A stretch of DNA of 64,000 nt from contig NC_079374.1 in assembly GCF_021018895.1 (NCBI RefSeq), positions 27,986,098 to 28,050,097 of the forward strand, in the 5' to 3' direction. Every line of letters starts with the position of its first letter. Within the stretch, counting starts at the first letter, position 1. The notes beneath the pieces were generated by a model. That model made no database searches, was not told where the DNA came from, and saw only the letters and a program-made list of their open reading frames with translations. The stretch comes from Seriola aureovittata (Eukaryota; Chordata; Actinopteri; Carangiformes; Carangidae). The position numbers were made by a program, and so were the translations under genes. Shown one piece after another: positions 23,741 through 37,210 of the stretch.

Positions 23741-25990
23741 CTTATTGGCAGATACACAGATATAATACTGTATATCTGCAATGAGTCAGCCAATATATAT
23801 CAGTCTGGCTGATTTATCAGTCCAGCTCTAACTTTTATTAGAGGTTGCATATGAGCTGTGAACAGTTCATTCAAAGAGGGATGTTTTTTTCATGAAAATT
23901 CAGGAACAAAGTAATTTTGTTTGGGAAAAATGTTTTCTCAATCTTTCACTGTCTTACTTGTTCTTCTATCACTGTTAATCATCCCACAGCTCCTCAGGTT
24001 TATCTTCCAGTTTCAGCTCTTTGAACCACTGCCTTCATCACAGAGGTGTCAGTTCTGATGAGTGGTGAGTGGTCGTGTGGGTCGTTTGTCAAGGCAGTGA
24101 CAAACTGAAACAACCTCTTTCATTGTTTATACAGGCTTGCCAATTTTGATGTGACTGTCATGCAGCACACATAGGGAATCAGGCACACAGCACCATATGC
24201 AGATACTGTATATGATTTATGTGGATATGCAGATTTGCAGGATGTATGAAAATGCTTATAAAATTGCCCAAGTGTCAAAATCGATCCCAGACAAGCCTCC
24301 TTCGAGCTCTCGTAGTTCTCACTGAACGACTTGTGACTGTCAGGTGTATCTAGATGAGTGATGACATTTTGCACCACTGTTCTCACAGGTCAGCACTGTC
24401 AACCAGCTGTCTATTGGTCCGTGGAGCAAATTCTTGTGTCAGAGTTCCCCAAAGTGGAACTTGACAAAGAAATGAAATGATTACAGTGAGGATTACAACT
24501 TACACTGAGATGAACTGATTATGACATAAAATGTGATCATTGCTCCAGTGTGGCTGAGCCTCAGGACAGCTGAGAGGAAGTGAATAAATCTTGGACAACA
24601 CCTCTCCCTTGCGTTCATCACCTCCAGTAGTCTACCTCCAGGCTTTGGCCCTAATGGTCTTACATTCACAGCAGTTCATCAAGCTGCAGACGAGTGAACC
24701 TTCATGTCACAGAAAGCCCTCACTCCCACCCCTCCTGAAGCAAGGTGGTAACAAGTGACATATGCTTTGCTGCAAATGGGGCAGGAGGGTTACTTCTGGC
24801 CAGTAACTCAGTGGTAAGTCATCTCACTGACACTGGGCACACTGGATGGGTGTGTGTGGTGCTGCTCATTAGAATGGCCTCCTTTTCTTCATCAAATAAA
24901 TTCAGAGAGACAAAAATAAAAGAAACAAGTCTTTTCCCTTCCCTCAGAGCATATTGGGTCTTTGCGGTGAAAAGTTTCCCTAAGTGCTATTTTCGCCTCA
25001 CAGGCCTCTGTTTGCTCTTTGAGATACAAACCTATTTTAAATCGTTGCCTCTTGTCAGAAAAAGTTAGCATGCGATGCCCAGCGTTAGCCAGCAGCACCG
25101 TTCAGCTCCCCTCTTTGTTTCTAAGAGTGACAGAGAGCGTCTTGTTGTTTTATTAGAGCTAGTGCAAGACAAACTAGCATCTGTGACAGACCCCTGGCTC
25201 AGGTGTCAATCAGACACATAAAGCATGCACCCGCAGCCTGGGGCCCCTGTGGAAGAAGGCTAAATGAGTGAGGTAGGAAGGCAAAAAATAGTGTGTTTCA
25301 TCCCAGCCGCTGTGGTGTCCCAGCACATTTTTTGTGCAGTGCCATAAAAACCTGTTGCCTTTCATTTAGTGGAGCAGCTTGTTGGACGGAGAAGGGGTGA
25401 CAGTAAACGAGCATGTCTGATGAAGTCTGACAGCTGCTGACAGAGACAGAGGCTCACAAAGGGTTTACCTCTGATTTGTATGTTCTGTGAAGTGTCACCT
25501 GTCTAAAAGGCTTTTAACTCATAGAGTCAAGTGCCTTTTAAAGGACCAACAGTTCTCCTATTAAATCTCGTCTTAATGTTTATCCTAGTCTGGTTTTCTA
25601 GATATTTACATCTGTCTGTTTGCCCTGTTGTGAGCTTTTAATAAATCAATAAGCACAGAGCAGAGCAGGCTGGTTCTGTTCTGACAAATTCATGTCAAGC
25701 TCTCTATTTACCAGCCAATGTGCACTCCAACACCAAACAGCTATACAATCATCATTATCATCACCATCATCGTCGTCTTTCATTCAACTCTCTTAAAGTG
25801 AGATTAGAGAGTGGGATAACAATGTAAAAGACAAAGAAAAACAGGTTTTAAAAACTATATTATTTACATTACACTGCAGTCATGTGAGCCGTGTTTAGCA
25901 GCCATTGTCTCACCAGCAGATCTTTACATTCTGCTGAGACCCTGATGGTTCAGCTGTTGAAGGAGTGTAAGTAGTTTTAGCTGTGGTACT
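23741..25990. other. Repeat-poor non-coding block
   Basis: More than 2 kb with little transposon character and no exon. 24600-25700 looks like unique sequence and could hold conserved non-coding elements; this is inference only. Confidence 0.35.
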
Positions 25991-25999
25991 AGTAGTTGT

Positions 26000-27200
26000 T
26001 TGGATCTGGTAGGAATGCGTTTGTTTATTGAATATGATTTATTTTAATGTCCAAAAATAATACAATTTATAAATATTTCCTAAGAAATTATTGATTATTA
26101 ATTATTAAAGTTATTACTATTAATTAATAATACGGGGCACCACCTGGAGACCGGGATGATAACCAAACCAGGTTGCAGTCTCACGAATAGTTAACAGAAA
26201 GTAGCTGACCTCCTGGGGTACAATGACTACAAGTGACTAAACAAGGTAAAGTTCGAGCTCTGACCCTCTCAATCAGCCACAGGTCACAATAAGCATGCAC
26301 AATAATGATTAAAAGACTTCTCTTTAATTACAATGATGTTTATTTTATCTTCACAATAATCAACAAAGTTAACCACAGTCCAGATTAATAACACTATTCT
26401 ACCAATCATCAAACTAACTAAACATACAGAAAACACAGCAAATATAGTAAACACATTCAGATCATGGAAGGATGGATCAAAAGTAGCGCCCGTTCATTTC
26501 TATAGAAGTTGCTTGCCTGGCGCACACACCGAAAAGGTTTCTGGCTTCCAGGTTACTTCAGTGTTATGTGGCCCACTGAGTATGCGCAGTAGTGTCACTC
26601 CCATCGTGCCTCTGGGCTATGAGAATGAGCAAAAAGCATTCTGGATTTGGCAGTGCGCATTCATAAATGCTATGCTAGCAGACGTCATGGAGGAGTAATA
26701 AGACTTCTACAGGACTTGCTTGGGGCTTGAAATAATCAATTTATACAAATGACAACAGCAACAAACAATGAAAATAATGTTCTGAAAAGTAAGGTAGTGT
26801 TAAACCTATGATCGTTGATATCACAGAAGATTCATGTTGACAGTTAATTGTGATGTTAAACGGAAAACACGTCATTCAGTTAAAGAGAGAGTTCAATCGC
26901 TAAATCACTCAGGATTCCACACAATAAGCAGAGTAACACATGGAAAGACTCAAACAGCAAAATATCCACTGATCTATACAAATATCTACTGATCTAGATT
27001 AATGATCATTTAATTGTAAACTCTTTTTTCCCTGTCAGGATCCTGTAGGAATTGTGACTCAGTTTTTCAGTGATCTGATTGGTCAGTAGTTTGGCTGTTG
27101 ACAGGTTTTGAGCTGATCTGGAGCAGGTGAGGAGTTCAGTATCAGTTCCCATGGTGATTTACCCCGGTAACAAGTGAACCACCATCATAGGACTGAAAAA
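26000..27200 (-). mobile_element. Possible LTR-like repeat, distantly like 12477-13862
   Basis: Shares architecture with the solo LTR: an AT-rich TTAATTAA block, then 'cggggcacca' (26134 here, near 12628 there), then a moderately unique stretch and a 'tttacaatg' / 'taattacaatg' segment. Terminal TGTTGGG/CCCAACA and a duplication were not found, so ends are unknown. Confidence 0.25.
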
Positions 27201-27299
27201 AAACAGTTTTGGTCTCTAGAGCTAATTTCCTCCTTCATAACAACTGTTTATATAACTCACCTGTTTACATTTTTATGTAAGTTAAAGTTATGTATAATT

Positions 27300-27570
27300 G
27301 AGGGCGTGGCCTCTTCGAGTAACAGCTGGGTGAGCATATGTTTTCCATAAACCATAATGCACCGAAGTGTCGGCTCCACACACGCCCCACCTCTTTCATT
27401 TCATTTTTGTATTAGCTGGGAGTTAGGGGCGAAGTCAAACACTGCCAAGATGGCGACGGTGGCGCAGTTCACTTTGAGCTTCAAAACCGCTCTTCAGAAA
27501 TCTGTGGGTAACGTCACAGAGGCTATGTCCATCTTTTTTTACAGTCTGTGGTACAGACATCTGGTGAGAC
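27300..27570. repeat. Possible MITE-like fragment
   Basis: Contains 'gccaagatggcgacggtggc' and 'ttttttttacagtctgtgg', a pairing frequently seen in a fish MITE class. The 102-codon ORF over it has no other support. Confidence 0.3.
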
Positions 27571-29740
27571 ACATCAGGGCGGAGCGGACAATCTCAGAAG
27601 CGGGAAAAAACCAGGACAGGAAGAAAAGCAACCAATGGACACATAAGGAAGTAACTACAAAATAAAATAGAAAATGAGTCCAAAGAGTCACTTAAGGGGC
27701 ACATAGATATCAGCAATGAGTACGAGTTGGTGTTACGTGCACCATGGCATCTGTGACCAGGAAAATTGATGTCTGGAAATACTTTGATAAATAGACGACA
27801 ATAACATGCAGTGCACGATATGTCATATCATATTAACTCTGTCAGTAACTTAATGAGCTAAATGTGCAGACTGCTGTTAGCACTTACCAAAGACACCTTG
27901 TCAGGGAAGAACCTCCTTTGATTCATATCATATCAATAATTTAGGCTCATGAACTTTTTTTTTTTACCTTCATCCATATTTGTGTTTGTGCATTGGCAAC
28001 CTGCTGGTGATGCTCAGTACTGCATCAGCATCCACAGACTGAAGTTTGTCACACACATTATAGATATGAAGAGATAATGTCAATTTCAGTCTTATAGCCC
28101 ATTTTATGACTATCTGACTGTATTTGCAGAATTAAAATAAAAAGACAAATTAACCGAATGTTTCTATCTTTTCCTGTGATGAAAACCTCACCAACTCAAC
28201 TCTGATAGATGAGCAGTGAGAAAAACATGCAACTTAAAACTCCAAGGTTTTATCTTTACAGTGATTCATTTACACTGTTGGGGATTATAAACACTTAAAA
28301 ATTTAAAACATGAGCATAAAAATACAGATTGAAATACATGAAGTAATCCTTATCCAACATCTGTACAGCTATTAGAAAAAATTCTTTAAAGATCGAGAAA
28401 AAAATACAAGTCATTCTAGTAAATGGTTATGGACTCTGTTGTTCAGGTAATTCATGAACCATTGTTACAGGCACAGATTCTTCTTTGGTCCCATGTTAAC
28501 AGCTTTACAACAAAGGAATATCCTGAGCCACCTACAGCTGCGATCGACCAACAAAGTACTGCCTTGTTTCAAGGCTCTCCATGAAAAAGGCTGGAATTAC
28601 TGGACAGAGGAACGTCATTCTTTAGACACCAGTCATGATTAAGTCTAGCTGTGATGCTTCACCTGGTCACAAACATGGTGGGGAAGAGGATAGTATACCT
28701 GTGATTCAGTCATTCACATCATAGACTATCACAGAAGATGTAAACTTGCTTACCTTAATAGTTGTACTTGTAGGAATACCCATGAATAAAACAGAAATAC
28801 ACAGACAAGAGACAAGACTTCCGATTATAAAATATAAAATGAAATAGATACAAAAAATCTACAATTCAGCTGAAATCACTGGAGGCCCTGAAACAAGGAG
28901 TAAAAGACTAAATGGAAATGTGAGACCCACATTGTTGATTTCTGTAGCAGACATATGACCTGTGGTCCAGAGGGGCACAGCTGGAACGACAAACCAGGGT
29001 AAATCAGATAAACAGTTCAACTCTTCACACAGCAGGACATCAAGAACAAGGAGGACCAGAACCAGTCCATCTGCCGTAGCATTCATTACACACCTCAGCT
29101 CATCTTGTCCCATGGTTCAGATTCAAATTATCTACTGAGAACACTGAGACCCTGTTCAGGGATATGAGGACAATACTATGTGTTAAAACAAGACAAAAGT
29201 CAGAGAAGGCATATTTAAAAAACATTTGCATTAAATATCTGAAAAACTGAACAAGTGCAGACTCTATCAAAGCCTCTTGTTTAGGGTAGCACTGCACTAG
29301 GACAATGCTGCATGATCACAGGTAAGAGTGACAATTTCATTGTCAGCGCTTCTCAGCAGGACACTCCCAGTGTGAGAGAAGAAGGCTGATCTTAACATGT
29401 TTCATGGTATTAACCCCTGTCAGCCTTCACGAACATGAAGACTCAGGCTACAGGCTGGCTGGATGAATAACACACGTCTACCTGCAGAATGTGACACTCC
29501 ATGCTTTAAGGACCTTAACATGCAACCAGTGTCCCACCGCCGCCAGATTCAGGCATCTTAATGAGGACGTTGGTCCTGTGTGTACTGAGCTGTTGACTTA
29601 ATCGATGGGACATTCATAAAGCAGGAGATGCTGAGACAAAACATTGTCTCAACATTTATCAGAGCAGGACTGGATTGGTGGCCACCACAAGGTATGCATG
29701 CAGAGCTGCACCCCCACAGCAGAGCCCATCTATCTGTATC
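27571..29740. other. Non-coding sequence, nothing firmly recognised
   Basis: Short ORFs only (for example 28454-28642 and reverse 28859-29297), with no domain. No RNA gene or clear repeat was seen. Confidence 0.4.
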
Positions 29741-30362
29741 ACACACACACACACACACACACATTGTAGTCACAGTGTTTATGTCTCAGGAGGTGATAGG
29801 ATTACTCAGGTACTTCACTTAAATTAAAGTACTAATACAACAGTGTTACCATGACAACAATGGACTTAAAGTCCTGAATTCCCACTTCCTACTTCAGTAA
29901 AAGTGCATAAGTATTATCAGCAAAATCTATTTGAAGTATTGAAAGTAAAAGTATTTGATGTGTAGTAAATTTTGACTGATGTATGATCTAATTAATACTG
30001 ATGCATCAATGTGTAAATAACTCTTTAGGTACAGTTGATTCCAGTGGTCCCCATCTGAAAGGGGTCCCACCAAAAGGTCACTGTATTATTATGTGTTTTA
30101 GATGTTAATCATATTTTACCAGTGAAATGTAATTTGATAGAAGTATAAAGTAGCATGAAGTGGAAATGCCCAGGTGAAGTACAAGTACTCCAAAACTGTA
30201 TGACAATTGAAATACTGAAGTAATACTTCATTACATTTCCACTCTGTCAGCCGTTCAAACAAAAAGTGGATTCCGGCTGACTAGAGAAGTCTGGTGTGAA
30301 ATCACTGAGATTATGTGTCTGTGGAACGATGGTTTTTGCTTCTGTCTCTGAACTAAAGAATA
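29741..30362 (-). repeat. Repeat IR, right arm (inverted pair with 21081-21782)
   Basis: Reverse-complement copy of the left arm, beginning with a short (CA)n (29741-29763) and ending at 'ctctgaactaaag'. Separation from the left arm is about 8 kb. Confidence 0.8.
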
Positions 30363-31231
30363 CATCCAGCTGTACAGAACATCTGGTCTTACTGACAGCC
30401 ATAAAATCCCACACCAACTTAGAAAACATAATAATTTATTGAAATTACTGACCAACATTTATACTGGAATACCAAGACATTTAGAAACATGTTTGCAACA
30501 CTGGATGAACAGTTAACTGGAGCCTACATCGTATAAGAGTTTGATTTCCATTTCTTTTTAAATAGATATAGACACAACTGCATATATATGTCTTAATTCT
30601 ACATATACACACACACAGTGGGGTCCAACAGGCTGAGAGTAGTGAATGTGCAGGTAGTCTCAGACCTGCGGAGTGTCTACTGTGTCTTTGTGAGACAGCA
30701 TCATGTCACACAGCTACCTCCGCTCTATACAGGAGTGGTCATCAAGGCCTTTTCAGTTCAGTTCAGGACAGTGAATGACCTCAACTCCACAGAACACACT
30801 AAGACAACAACATCCGCACTGCAAACACAGACTGAATCCGTCCTGTGGAGGTTCAGTTCATCTGGAACAGAGTCCAAAACAACTCTGAGCTTGTTAAAGT
30901 TCTGAATAATGAGCTGAATCTGTTCTCATAATAATTTCACTTATTTCCAAAGCAGAACAACCCGTTTGAGAAGGGTCTGTAAACGCACCACACCAGAGAT
31001 ATCAGCAGTTTTCAGTGGAGCAGGTGAAGCTGTGGAAGAAATGAGTGTAAGCTAATTATGTCATCCCTGTGGACAAAACAGAAAACAGTCATCCACATGT
31101 TTTAGGTTAAGACTGATTATGATACTGATGGTTTCACTGCAGCAGCTTCCGCGTGTCTGATGAACCCAATTCAATTAACGTGGAATTTCTCTCGTGGCAG
31201 TTCAGGGATGGACTGGTGCCATTATTCCACA
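30363..31231. other. C1QL2 3' flank and probable 3' UTR
   Basis: Downstream of the C1QL2 stop on the minus strand. The only canonical AATAAA (reverse strand) found before the inverted repeat is at 30435-30440. Confidence 0.4.
30435..30440 (-). promoter_or_regulatory. Candidate C1QL2 polyadenylation signal
   Basis: Reverse-strand AATAAA about 0.8 kb past the stop codon. Unsupported by transcript data. Confidence 0.3.
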
Positions 31232-32470
<1,239 letters not shown>

Positions 32471-33790
32471 CAGCCCGCAGCGTTTAACGCGGTGCCACTG
32501 TCACTCGGCTTCACACAGCTGACAGGGGAAATATTAGTTTTGGCATGGCTGGACGCGAAGGCTCTCCGAGCAGAGAGGGGCTTCCAGCGGTTTTGTTCAT
32601 CTTCAACAAGAGAGAATGGAGCAGAGAGCCGTGACGTAAAAAGTGTAGGGGCAAAGCCCGTTGCAATTTGGATTAAAAAACTGCAACAATAATCATGTCA
32701 TCTTTATGTATGAATCATAAATCCCTCTCAGAGCTTCAGGGGAAGGGATCAGGACGCATTAGCGACACTTGAATTTCTAGCTGTGAGACGTTTCCTCTTT
32801 TATCTCCCTCATTTATAGACAAATCATCTGAGCGCACAGGAGGCTGAATAAATTAATTCAGATGATCACATGTAGCTACAACTTGTATGATAAGGTGCCT
32901 TCAAGTGAAACTACTGCAATGTTCATTCTTCTGAAACCATCTACAGCCTATTTTAACATTACTATCGACTTTAGTTAAAGCTCAAACTTATTTTATGTCA
33001 GTTATTGTAAGTTAAAGTTACTACACTAGAAAAGCTTGATCTGTGCAACATTTCAACTGAACATGACCTATTAGTTTGCATTGTGGGATTCTTATAATTT
33101 ACCTTTGATCTTTTGTTGAATTATTTAATACTAAAGGACTTCATTAATATAACTGACATATTTTGACACATACAGTCCTTCCCTTATGGTTCAACCCTGT
33201 CCTCATGAGGTGAGACAGGTGACCAGGTCACAGGACACACCTGCTGCTGTGTCCAGGTGTAAAACACCTGCCCCCTCAACTGTAACATCAGTTCTGACTC
33301 TAACAAGGTGAGCAGTCTCACCTCAACACCAGCTGCTGAATAGTTTGCTCGTATTTAGTCTGACAGGGAGGCTGCAGCTCTTGCATTTCATCAGTAGCCA
33401 AATCCATGCTCACACAGCGAGGACATCTCTTTGTGTGTTTGCCGTGCGTTGACTTGGCTCCTGACAGATCTTACATCATCTGGCCTCTGATTTCAAATTA
33501 ATTCAGGCTCAGGGGTCCCTCAGAAACCCCTCCCTGCCCCACACAGCCACCTTTAGCTTCTGGGGGAGAAGGAGCCTCTACAGTGGGAGCCATCTAAAAG
33601 TTGGCTGGTGTCAATTTTCTGTTAGTCTAATCTGTTACAAAGGCACGACTTGCCTTCTGTTGTCAGGAGCAGCTAATCCTTATCTCTACAGATCCGGGAT
33701 TTAACTTCTCATATCCCCTTGTCTCAGCAGGCTGTAAGCTAGCAGTTAACAAAGCGCCCATGTCAATTCCCTGAAGCTGCCCCTCCCTGC
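32471..33790. other. C1QL2 upstream region, non-coding
   Basis: No repeat was recognised from 32690 to 33790. Blocks at 32700-32880 and 33340-33720 look like single-copy sequence and are candidate enhancers of C1QL2; this is inference only. Confidence 0.3.
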
Positions 33791-33802
33791 TGATGACTGC
33801 CA

Positions 33803-33811
33803 GACACACAC

Positions 33812-33848
<37 letters not shown>
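33803..33848. repeat. (CA)n microsatellite
   Basis: Near-perfect CA run, interrupted once by CG at its left end. Confidence 0.85.
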
Positions 33849-33852
<4 letters not shown>

Positions 33853-34109
33853 GATTACAAAAGCACAGACCCAAGTGCTGCTACATAACACAAGCAGATC
33901 CATGAACAGAATCTATGAAGACACTGACACACACACACACAGGAAGCCATAGAGCCCCCACAGTGTCACACACTCCCTGATGAGCACAAATGAAATCACT
34001 CTGTTGGTGATTAGCCTCCATGTGGATCTGAGAGAAAAGTTGAAACAAAAATAAAAGATTCATTCTCAGGTTGATTTTTTGAAATTGAACAATGCATATT
34101 AATTTTCTC

Positions 34110-34111
<2 letters not shown>

Positions 34112-34161
<50 letters not shown>
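34112..34161. repeat. (TG)n microsatellite
   Basis: Uninterrupted TG run of about 25 units. Confidence 0.9.
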
Positions 34162-34165
<4 letters not shown>

Positions 34166-34358
34166 GTACAATGCTCATAAGCCATATTTGGTTATTGGTG
34201 GTTGTAATCATTCTTCCTGTTCATCCTATTGAGAGTATATTGGAGAACAGTGATTCCCACCTCATGGTACACCAGAGCCTTTCTGTAAAAAAAAGTTGTT
34301 TTGTAGGCAGACAGGAGAAATGACGGGTTATTTCAGTTGTATTTTGTATTTGTGTCAC

Positions 34359-34957
34359 AGTGAGACTGTTTTAATCACTTGATCCAGTATTACTTGTTTT
34401 AATCCTTCTATTCAGTATTGCACGTTTATTTATTAGTGTGGGTTTTATCGTGTGTACATATATTTTCTATATTGGTTTTATTGAATTTGTGGTGTTGCAT
34501 GTTGTAGAGCGTTTTATATTCCATATTTGGTTTTTCTGAGTTGTGTGTAATTTGACTATGGATCAAGTTGATGAACTGATGACAAACAGCTGTGATGAAC
34601 TGCCTCACACACCCTGACAGCTCTGGATCGGCAGACAGACGCTGTGCTTTTAAGTTGATTATGGACAGGTGCACACGCACATGCGGTGAAGGAAGACAAT
34701 AGGGGAAAGAAGACGCGGAGCTAGAGACAAGTTTGGAGTGTAGGACGGAGCCTGCTCGATCGGTACGTTCTGCTGCAGGAAAACGGGCCGACAGAGCGAA
34801 GGTTCGGCCAGGACGAGGAACCAGACGAACCACTGCGGGACGAGCCAGACCAAGTGAAAAGACGTGGTTCATCGCCCACTATACGATAAGTAAAGCGTCA
34901 GCGGCAGCCGGGGATCCAGGGGATCCAGCGGATCCAGGGCCGGAGCAGAGGAGCCGC
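34359..34957. repeat. Repeat R2, copy 1 (direct repeat with 48826-49381)
   Basis: About 0.6 kb, beginning 'tgtcacagtgaga', AT-rich on the left and GC-rich on the right, ending 'gccggagcagaggagcc'. It is repeated in the same orientation at 48826-49381 with roughly 90% identity by eye and small indels. ORFs on both strands are incidental. Family unknown; an LTR or the 5' region of a retroelement in reverse are options. Confidence 0.7.
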
Positions 34958-35515
34958 CAGTGTTAACAAGTCGTAAAATATCAACATCCAAAAACATGTG
35001 AAACTCACATCAGACTAAACTAATTTGGCTGGCAACTGACAAGTTGTGTTGCTTAAAGTTTGCACTACACATCTGTGGTTTGTTCAGAATGCTCTCTGAA
35101 CCTTTGAGGGAGCTACTCTGAAACCGGGGGGGGGCTCACGAGGCTCACGATGGAGACCCCTGGTCTAAAACGTACAGGTCAAACATTTTAGAACAGTTTT
35201 TTTTATTGAAATCTCAAGTCAAGTTTAGTGAAAAGCCTTTAATGGTACAAAGGTCAGTGGTTTTAAAAAAAAAAAATAAAAAAAATAAAAAAAATAAAAA
35301 TCAGGTCACCAAAAACTGAAACATCATGTAACTGCAATAGAACAGACTACACCCTCTGCTCATCACCATGACAACACTGTACTGGAGGAAATAGGACTGT
35401 ACGCTGCTGTCAGAGTAGAGGGTGGAGGACCAGGAATGGAGGAGGACAGACTGGTTGATCAGGGCTTCATCCTACAGCAACATATGAGAGAGTTCAGCTG
35501 CTGGATGAGTCAAAA
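34958..35515. other. Non-coding, with A-rich low-complexity tract
   Basis: Contains a poly(A)/(AAAAAAT)n tract at about 35263-35302; otherwise unremarkable. Confidence 0.45.
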
Positions 35516-35519
35516 ATGA

Positions 35520-35625
35520 AAGGGGGGTGGCTCACCTGGTAGAGCGTGTACCACACATTTGCTACATCCCCTCAATCTCTCTCCCTGTCTACCTCGCACT
35601 GTACTATCAAATAAAGGCATAGACT
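35520..35625 (+). mobile_element. tRNA-derived SINE fragment
   Basis: 'ggtggctcacctggtagagc' resembles a tRNA A box, and the downstream part has the CT-rich 'ctcaatctctctccctgtc' and 'aaataaaggc' typical of this SINE class. Confidence 0.45.
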
Positions 35626-36950
35626 TAGGCCCTAGCTCTACTGTCCTGAGATAACCTGTCATGGTTCCAGCATGGACCAGGACCACCACAGCGACCACAC
35701 TGTCAACTGTTAGACATGGAGGTGTGGGTGTGCTGATATGAGGCTGCATGAGGTGGAGGGGAGACATTTATTGATCCAATGATCCAACTCACTGCAAACA
35801 TTTTTTAAAGAAAACGGTGAAAACTGCGACATGACTACTACAACAGATAAGGTTGTATTAAATGGATAGGATTGGTAATTAGTCGAGGGTCTTCTCATGT
35901 TTTGTTGTATAGTGTAATTACTAAACATGTTGACAGCATGAACTTGATTGCTGCCAGAGAGGGTTTTCCTTCACCTCATGTCCATGTTAAGGTAATGACA
36001 TCTTATTTCATCCTCTGTGTATAATATGTGTCTGTATATGGACACGTGCCTGAGCCCATCTCTGCCTGTGTGTCAGAGCTCCTATATATTTAGTTGACCG
36101 TGCCTCAGGTCAGAGAGCCACACACTGGCTGCAGCCTGTTTATCCAATGGCCTGTTCATTAGATTCATATACCTTCTACAGACCAATCTGCTGTTTGCCC
36201 TGAGAACCAGAGCTGTTGTCATGTGTGATGGCAGTTTACATAATCAGCTTGTCACATCTCACTGGGTAACATTTATATACCTTTCTAAATAATATGGAGG
36301 CATGGGCTTAGTAAAATAATAAGTAACTGTTACTGAGTGATGTAATATGTACATTAAACAAATAGAGTAGGACTAATGTCAAGAAACCAGCATCCTGCAT
36401 ATGGATGTGGTGTTGGACTGATGATGTTTGAGGCTCAAATCAAAGCTGGATAAAGATCAGTGTTTTGGTGAATTTCACTGGTTTAACCTGTATATCTCAG
36501 GTCTGTGAAGGACAAGGATTCATTCATTCATTTATTGGCCTCTTGGGGACAGTGCTGCAAGAACTTGTGGTGGCAAACATTTACTTCCTCTTCCATTAGG
36601 TCCACAGGAACATTATCATCCACCTGATGAATGTAAGTCTGACACACTCTCTTCTTCACTCACCAGCTCCTGTTCCTATGCAAAGTTAAAGTTAACCTTC
36701 AAAGCTTTAGTGTCTCTGAGGGACAGTATGTAACACAAACACAATACAACACTGAATCACAACAGGAAATAATACAATTGTAGGGAAAATAAACTTAATC
36801 TGGGGAAATATGGTGTTAATCAGGATTATCATGCAGAACCAATTACTGGACCAGAGATCCAGTCTCAGAGTCAGCACAACAACACAAATAAAGAGTTCCT
36901 CTTGATTATCACTCTACAGTGTCTGTAACACACAAAGTAATATAAGAGGG
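35626..36950. other. Non-coding sequence, nothing recognised
   Basis: No exon or repeat family identified. 35980-36250 appears single-copy. Confidence 0.35.
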
Positions 36951-36954
36951 AGCA

Positions 36955-37095
36955 AACAAAAGATTGCAAACCCCGGTTCGAGTCCTGCATCGGACAAGAC
37001 CTTTGCTGCATGTCATTCCCCCTCTCTCTGCCTCCCCATCTCCTGTCTCTCTCCACTGCTCTATCAATAAAGGCACAAAAAGAAAAAAAGATTGC
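36955..37095 (+). mobile_element. tRNA-derived SINE, B box retained
   Basis: Has a perfect RNA polymerase III B box GGTTCGAGTCC at 36975-36985, then 'tttgctgcatgtcattcccc', a CT-rich body and 'caataaaggcacaaaa' followed by an A-rich tail. The A-box half is missing or decayed. Confidence 0.6.
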
Positions 37096-37124
37096 AAACT
37101 GAAAGTCATTTACAAATACAATTT

Positions 37125-37132
<8 letters not shown>

Positions 37133-37208
<76 letters not shown>
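37133..37208. repeat. (CA)n microsatellite
   Basis: About 38 uninterrupted CA units. It causes a spurious poly-Cys-Val frame on the reverse strand. Confidence 0.9.

Positions 37209-37209
<1 letters not shown>

Positions 37210-37210
<1 letters not shown>

Noticed and set aside
27357..27665. 102-codon ORF as a small gene
   Set aside because: It overlies a MITE-like segment with 'aagatggcgac' and 'acagtctgtgg', and lacks any domain or splice structure.
21081..30362. Inverted arms as termini of one large transposon
   Set aside because: The interior is unrelated debris (gypsy LTR, LINE, unique DNA), the arms carry internal microsatellites, and no target duplication was seen.
36955..37095. tRNA gene, because of the perfect B box
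   Set aside because: No A box, no cloverleaf; the body and A-rich tail are those of a SINE.
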